Part shown: positions 13,252 through 18,868 of the stretch, in pieces
Layout of the letters: each line of letters begins with the position of its first letter
How positions within the stretch are numbered: position 1 is the stretch's first letter
Assembly: GCA_964579675.1 (NCBI GenBank)
Contig: CAZOIA010000109.1
Span: 1-18,868 of the forward strand
Direction of reading: 5' to 3'
Source: CAZOIA01 sp964579675
GTDB taxonomy: Bacteria > Planctomycetota > Phycisphaerae > UBA1845 > PWPN01
Length of the DNA stretch: 18,868 bases
Made by a program: the position numbers and the translations under genes
Notes under the pieces: generated by a model
Told to the model about the DNA's origin: nothing
What the model saw: the letters and a program-made list of their open reading frames with translations, nothing else
Databases searched by the model: none

Positions 13252-15315
13252 GTGACGCTGGCTGCTTCTGAGTTTGGCGCCCTGGGCGTGGCAATGCTAA
13301 TTCCCCTGCTGCCGCTGTCGGGGGCGGGGCTGGTGGGCTTGCTCGGCCCCCGCGCGAGGAGATCAGCGAGTCACTGGCCGGTGATCCTGGGGGTGGGTGG
13401 AGCGATGCTGTGCAGCCTGGTGCTCCTCGGGGCGGTACAGGGTATCGCGGCTGACGACCCCGCTCAGTTTGCCAACAGTTACAAGATCTGCTCCTGGATC
13501 ACCCATTCCTGGATCGCGCCGGCGAATCGTCTTTCCTTCGACATCAACTTCCGCATCGACCCCCTGACCGCGATCATGCTCACGATGGTATGCACGGTCT
13601 CGCTGCTCACGTTGCTCTGCTCGCGGGACGATATGCGCGGGCATTTGCGGCGAGGCGGACGCCGGCGCCCGGAGCGCGGGTACGAGCGGTTCTTCGCCCT
13701 GATGAGCCTGTTCGTCTTCAGCATGTGTACGCTGGTGCTCGCGGGCAACTTCCTGCTGCTGTACCTCGGTTTTGAGGCGGTGGGTTTGTGCAGTTACCTG
13801 CTGATCGGGTTCCACTACCAGCGACCGGCGGCGGCCGCGGCGGCGAAGAAGGCATTCCTGGTAAACCGGATCGGTGATTTCGGGTTCGCCCTGGGCATCC
13901 TGTTCATCTATCTGTGGCTCTCACCGCACGTGCAGACGAACGAGGACCCGCTCGATTACCAGGTCGCGTTCAGGTACATCACCGCCGACGCCTTGAGTCA
14001 GCGGCAATGCACGATCATCGCCCTGCTGTTGTTGTGCGGGGCGGTGGGCAAGAGCGCCCAGTTGCCGCTGCAGGTCTGGCTTCCCGACGCGGCGGAGGCC
14101 CCCCCGCCCGTGTCCGCCCTGATTCACTCCGTCACGACGGCCGCCGCGGGGATTTACATGGTCGTGCGCTGCGGCCCGATCTTCGCGGCCTCCCCAACGG
14201 CGATGGCGGTCGTGGCCTCGATCGGAGCTATCACCGCCCTGTTTGCCGCCACCATCGCCCTGGCGCAGTACGACATAAGGCGCATCCTGGCCTACTCGAC
14301 GATCAGCCAGTTGGGCTACATGTTCCTCGGGGTGGGAGTATTTGCGGCAGACTCGGCCATCTTTCACCTGTTCACCCATGCCTTCTTCAAACCGCTGCTG
14401 TTGCTTGCCGCCGGCAGCATGACCAGCGCGATGGGCGGGATCACGGATGTCCGGCAATTCGGCGGGCTGCGGCGCGTCCTGCCGGTGACCTCCGCCACCT
14501 TTGTCATCGGGGCGCTGGCCCTGGCGGGGTTCCCGTTGCTGTCCGGCTTTTTCAGCGAGGGCGAGATTGTCCGCGCGGGCTTCGCGGCACACCCGATCCT
14601 GGGCCTGATCGGGCTGGCGACCGGGGCCCTGACCGCATTCTACGCGTTCCGGATGGTGTTCCTCGCCCTTGGGGGCAGGGAACGAATCCCACAAGGCATT
14701 CAGCGGCATCAGGCCGGGAAATGGATGGCGGCCTCCCTGGTGCTGCTGGCGGCTGGTGCGATCGGGGCCGGTTACGTGGGCGTCACCTTCGAGGACGGCG
14801 GGCTGGCGGGTTTCATTAAGCCTCACGGCCCCTTCCACGAGTTTCTGGAACCGGTGGTCGTTCCGCTTGCGGGAACGGCGGTGCCTCCGCAGCGCGGCGC
14901 CGATCAGTCGGTGGTCCCGCAGCTCGGGGGCTATGGGGACTACACGCTCACGTGCGTCTCGGGCGCCCTGTCGATGATTGGCATTGCCCTGGCGTATCTG
15001 CTCTACGCCAGGCGGCGCGGTTGGGGTGAGGCTGTTCGCAACGCCGCCCCGCAGGTCTGCCGCCTGCTGCACGACGGCTACTGCATCGATGAGGTGAACG
15101 ACACGCTGGTGGTCCGGCCGTTGCGGCGGACCGCGGCGTTGCTGCACGGCATGGATCGCTTCATCGTGGACGGCGTGGTCCGGACCGTCTCGATGGTTCC
15201 ACGGGCGATTGGTCTTGCGCTCCGCAAGCTGCAGACCGGCTCGCTGCAGGGGTACGGCGTCACGATGGCCGGCGGACTCGTGCTGATCGTTCTGATCGTC
15301 TGGCTGGCAGGGTAA
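13252..15315 (+). CDS. nuoL: NADH-quinone oxidoreductase subunit L
   Basis: 687 residues, slightly longer than the roughly 610 of E. coli NuoL. GTG start with AAGGA nine bases upstream. An antiporter-like subunit: TM5 Glu175 (YLGFEAVGLCSYLLIGF), TM7 Lys267 (GKSAQLPLQVWLPDA), and His292 in the broken TM8 (SALIHSVTTAAAGIYM). The C-terminus retains the long linker and final helix (GGLVLIVLIVWLAG) expected for the lateral helix that clamps the membrane arm. Two departures stand out: the usual GPTPVSALIHAAT reads APPPVSALIHSVT, and the TM12 SKDEIL motif reads SEGEIV, placing Glu436 where Lys is standard. It translocates protons at the distal end of complex I. nuoM starts six bases after its stop. 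Confidence 0.96.
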   Translation: MTLAASEFGALGVAMLIPLLPLSGAGLVGLLGPRARRSASHWPVILGVGGAMLCSLVLLGAVQGIAADDPAQFANSYKICSWITHSWIAPANRLSFDINFRIDPLTAIMLTMVCTVSLLTLLCSRDDMRGHLRRGGRRRPERGYERFFALMSLFVFSMCTLVLAGNFLLLYLGFEAVGLCSYLLIGFHYQRPAAAAAAKKAFLVNRIGDFGFALGILFIYLWLSPHVQTNEDPLDYQVAFRYITADALSQRQCTIIALLLLCGAVGKSAQLPLQVWLPDAAEAPPPVSALIHSVTTAAAGIYMVVRCGPIFAASPTAMAVVASIGAITALFAATIALAQYDIRRILAYSTISQLGYMFLGVGVFAADSAIFHLFTHAFFKPLLLLAAGSMTSAMGGITDVRQFGGLRRVLPVTSATFVIGALALAGFPLLSGFFSEGEIVRAGFAAHPILGLIGLATGALTAFYAFRMVFLALGGRERIPQGIQRHQAGKWMAASLVLLAAGAIGAGYVGVTFEDGGLAGFIKPHGPFHEFLEPVVVPLAGTAVPPQRGADQSVVPQLGGYGDYTLTCVSGALSMIGIALAYLLYARRRGWGEAVRNAAPQVCRLLHDGYCIDEVNDTLVVRPLRRTAALLHGMDRFIVDGVVRTVSMVPRAIGLALRKLQTGSLQGYGVTMAGGLVLIVLIVWLAG

Positions 15316-15321
15316 GAGTCG

Positions 15322-17252
<1,931 letters not shown>

Positions 17253-17256
<4 letters not shown>

Positions 17257-18868
17257 TTCCAGAAGGCATCATCTCGCTGTTGGCCCCGGAGTTGACGCTG
17301 ACGATCGGCGCTATCGCCGTTCTGCTGGTGGGCTTGGCGCGGTCAGAGGCGGTTCGCTCGTCCGCCGGCCTGCTGTCGTTCCTGACCGTGCTGGCCGCCC
17401 TGGCGATGGCCTGGGACACCGGCCTCCAAGACGAGCCGGTCACCGCCCCCGGCATGCGCCTGACCAACCTGACCTGGTATGTCCGCCTGATCGGGCTGGG
17501 GATCGGGCTGATTGTCCTGCTCATCCACAGCCACCTGCCGGTGGGAGCCGGGCGCGGGCAAACCTTCGCCATGATCCTGTTCAGCCTGACCGGGATCCTC
17601 CTGGTCGGTCTGGCCGACGATCTGGTCCTGCTGTTCCTGGCGATCGAACTGGTCAGTGTCCCGACCTGCATCCTCGTCTCGATCGGGCGGAGCGACATGC
17701 GGGCCCAGGAGGCGGGCGTCAAGTACTTCTTCCTCGGGGCGATGGCGGCGGCACTGCTGGCGTTCGGGTTCAGCTTCCTGTACGGGGCGGCAGGGACCAC
17801 TTCGCTGAGCGGGATGAAGCTCGATCCCGGTGCCGGTCATGCGACGGTCGGACTGGTGCTGGCGTTCGCGGGCATCGCCTTCAACATTGGCGCGGTGCCT
17901 TTCCACGCCGGTGCCGCCGACGTCCACCAGGGGGCGGCCTCGCCCGTCAGTGGTCTGCTGGGGTTCTTCCCGAAACTGGCCGGATTCACCGCCCTGATCA
18001 AGCTCTTGCTGCTGATTCAGCCGGCCGGTCCGAGCCCCGGGGGCTGGGAGATGCCGGATGTGGCGTTCCTTTTCCTCTGGCTTGTGGCGGCAGCGACGAT
18101 GACCGTGGGCAACGTGCTGGCCCTGGTGCAGACGAACGTCAAACGGATCCTCGGCTACTCGAACATCGCGCACACGGGCTACATGCTGCTGGCGGTACTG
18201 GTCGGTCCGGTCGCAAGCGGTGGGCCGCTACGTAACGGGTTGTCGGCCATGCTGTTCTACATCGTCCCCTACGGGCTTATGAACCTCGGTGCGTTCGGGG
18301 TCCTGGCGTTGATCCAGGCCCGCGGCCGGGAGGCCGAGGAACTCGACGATCTGGCCGGGCTGGCCAGACCCCAGCCGATGGCGGCCCTGGCGCTGGCAGT
18401 GTGTGTCTTCAGCCTCATGGGCATGCCGCCGACCGCCGGTTTCTTCGGCAGAGTCTACATCTTCGGCAGCGCCCTGTCGGCGGGGGCGACCCATCCGCAC
18501 CAGACGGCCCTCATCCTGCTTGCGGTGATCGGGGTGATCAGTTCCGCGATCGCCGTTGCCTGCTACCTGCCAATCGTGGCCGCCTGTTACCTGCGGGACC
18601 CCGAAAGGGAGATCACGCTCGCGCCCCGCACCTCCGCCCTGCAGATCGGGCTGCTCTGCTGTTGTCTGGCGATGCTGTTCATCGGACTGTGCCCCCAGGG
18701 CCTGATCCGCATGGCCCGCCAGCCCTTCTACGACCTCCGACCGCCGGACACCTCTATCCGTCTTCCCATCTCTCCGCCTGTTCTTCCCCCTGCCTCTCGT
18801 TCCCTCGTTCTCGGGTGCATGACAGTTCCGGCGGGGACCTTCGGGCGGAGAACGGGGCGGTGCCTCGC
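17253..18868 (+). CDS. nuoN: NADH-quinone oxidoreductase subunit N (3' end beyond window)
   Basis: 538 complete codons are visible without a stop, so the gene is open at the right edge. It is an antiporter-like subunit with TM5 Glu132 (LAIELVSVP), Lys157 (GVKYFFLGAM), TM8 Lys241 (FFPKLAGF), QTNVKRILGYSNIAHTGYML and GMPPTAGFFG. The TM7 lysine, usually in FK-x-x-x-VPFH, is Asn211 (FNIGAVPFHAGAADVHQG), and the TM12 Lys is Arg400 (FFGRVYIF). From about residue 497 (PPDTSIRLPISPP) the sequence no longer resembles NuoN. It comes from a pyrimidine-rich tract similar, in reverse orientation, to the nuoJ tail, so the original stop may have been displaced. The function is proton translocation in the complex I membrane arm. 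Confidence 0.94.
18748..18812. repeat. Pyrimidine-rich tract forming the visible nuoN tail
   Basis: The stretch consists largely of CTCC, TTCC and CGTTC units. Bases 18760-18775 match the reverse complement of 12825-12840 in nuoJ at 15 of 16 positions. The second copy lies in opposite orientation at the end of a different nuo gene, suggesting a dispersed repeat family. Confidence 0.5.

Overview
The window is GC-rich and looks like a chromosomal stretch from a planctomycete-type bacterium, probably an uncultured Phycisphaerae-like lineage. The evidence is indirect: an RCC1-repeat surface protein ending in a dockerin-like calcium-binding module, secreted multidomain proteins with fibronectin/Ig-like modules, a divergent xylose-isomerase-like enzyme beside a GH10 xylanase, and a respiratory complex I block with lineage-style extensions. 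No rRNA, tRNA, CRISPR array, transposase or phage gene was seen.

Layout. 1-1243: 3' part of an RCC1-repeat/dockerin gene (+). 1283-2386: a solitary AmmeMemoRadiSam-type radical SAM enzyme (-). 2616-3680: a DUF6599-like lipoprotein (+). 3855-6263: a secreted transglutaminase-like/Fn3/Ig-like protein (-), split by one in-frame TGA that falls exactly where the second Trp of a WSxWS box belongs. 6476-7657: a putative TIM-barrel glycosidase lipoprotein (+). 7658-8190: a 530-base gap without a convincing gene, bracketed by two intrinsic-terminator-like hairpins and containing several long perfect stems. 8216-9310: an isopropylmalate/isocitrate dehydrogenase-family enzyme with NADP-type residues. 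9477-10529: a xylose-isomerase-like protein with one altered metal ligand. 10638-11951: a GH10 endoxylanase. 12028-18868: nuoJ, nuoK, nuoL, nuoM and nuoN (incomplete at the window end), the membrane-arm half of complex I.

How the genes relate. The xylanase, the isomerase-like protein and the putative glycosidase suggest plant-polysaccharide use, although each has its own ribosome binding site and palindromic spacers separate the units. The nuo genes are packed tightly (2-base gap, 40-base gap, 6-base gap, 4-base ATGA overlap) and would supply the proton-pumping membrane arm; nuoA-I are not in the window. 

The most interesting signals are: (1) the TGG-to-TGA lesion splitting the secreted protein; (2) the structured leader with a strong terminator hairpin just upstream of the dehydrogenase gene, a candidate cis-regulatory RNA or independent ncRNA; (3) nuo subunit tails apparently built from dispersed repeats (an inverted-repeat element in nuoM, and related purine/pyrimidine-rich tracts in opposite orientation in nuoJ and nuoN); (4) substitutions at normally conserved functional residues in the isomerase-like protein, the dehydrogenase, NuoL and NuoN.
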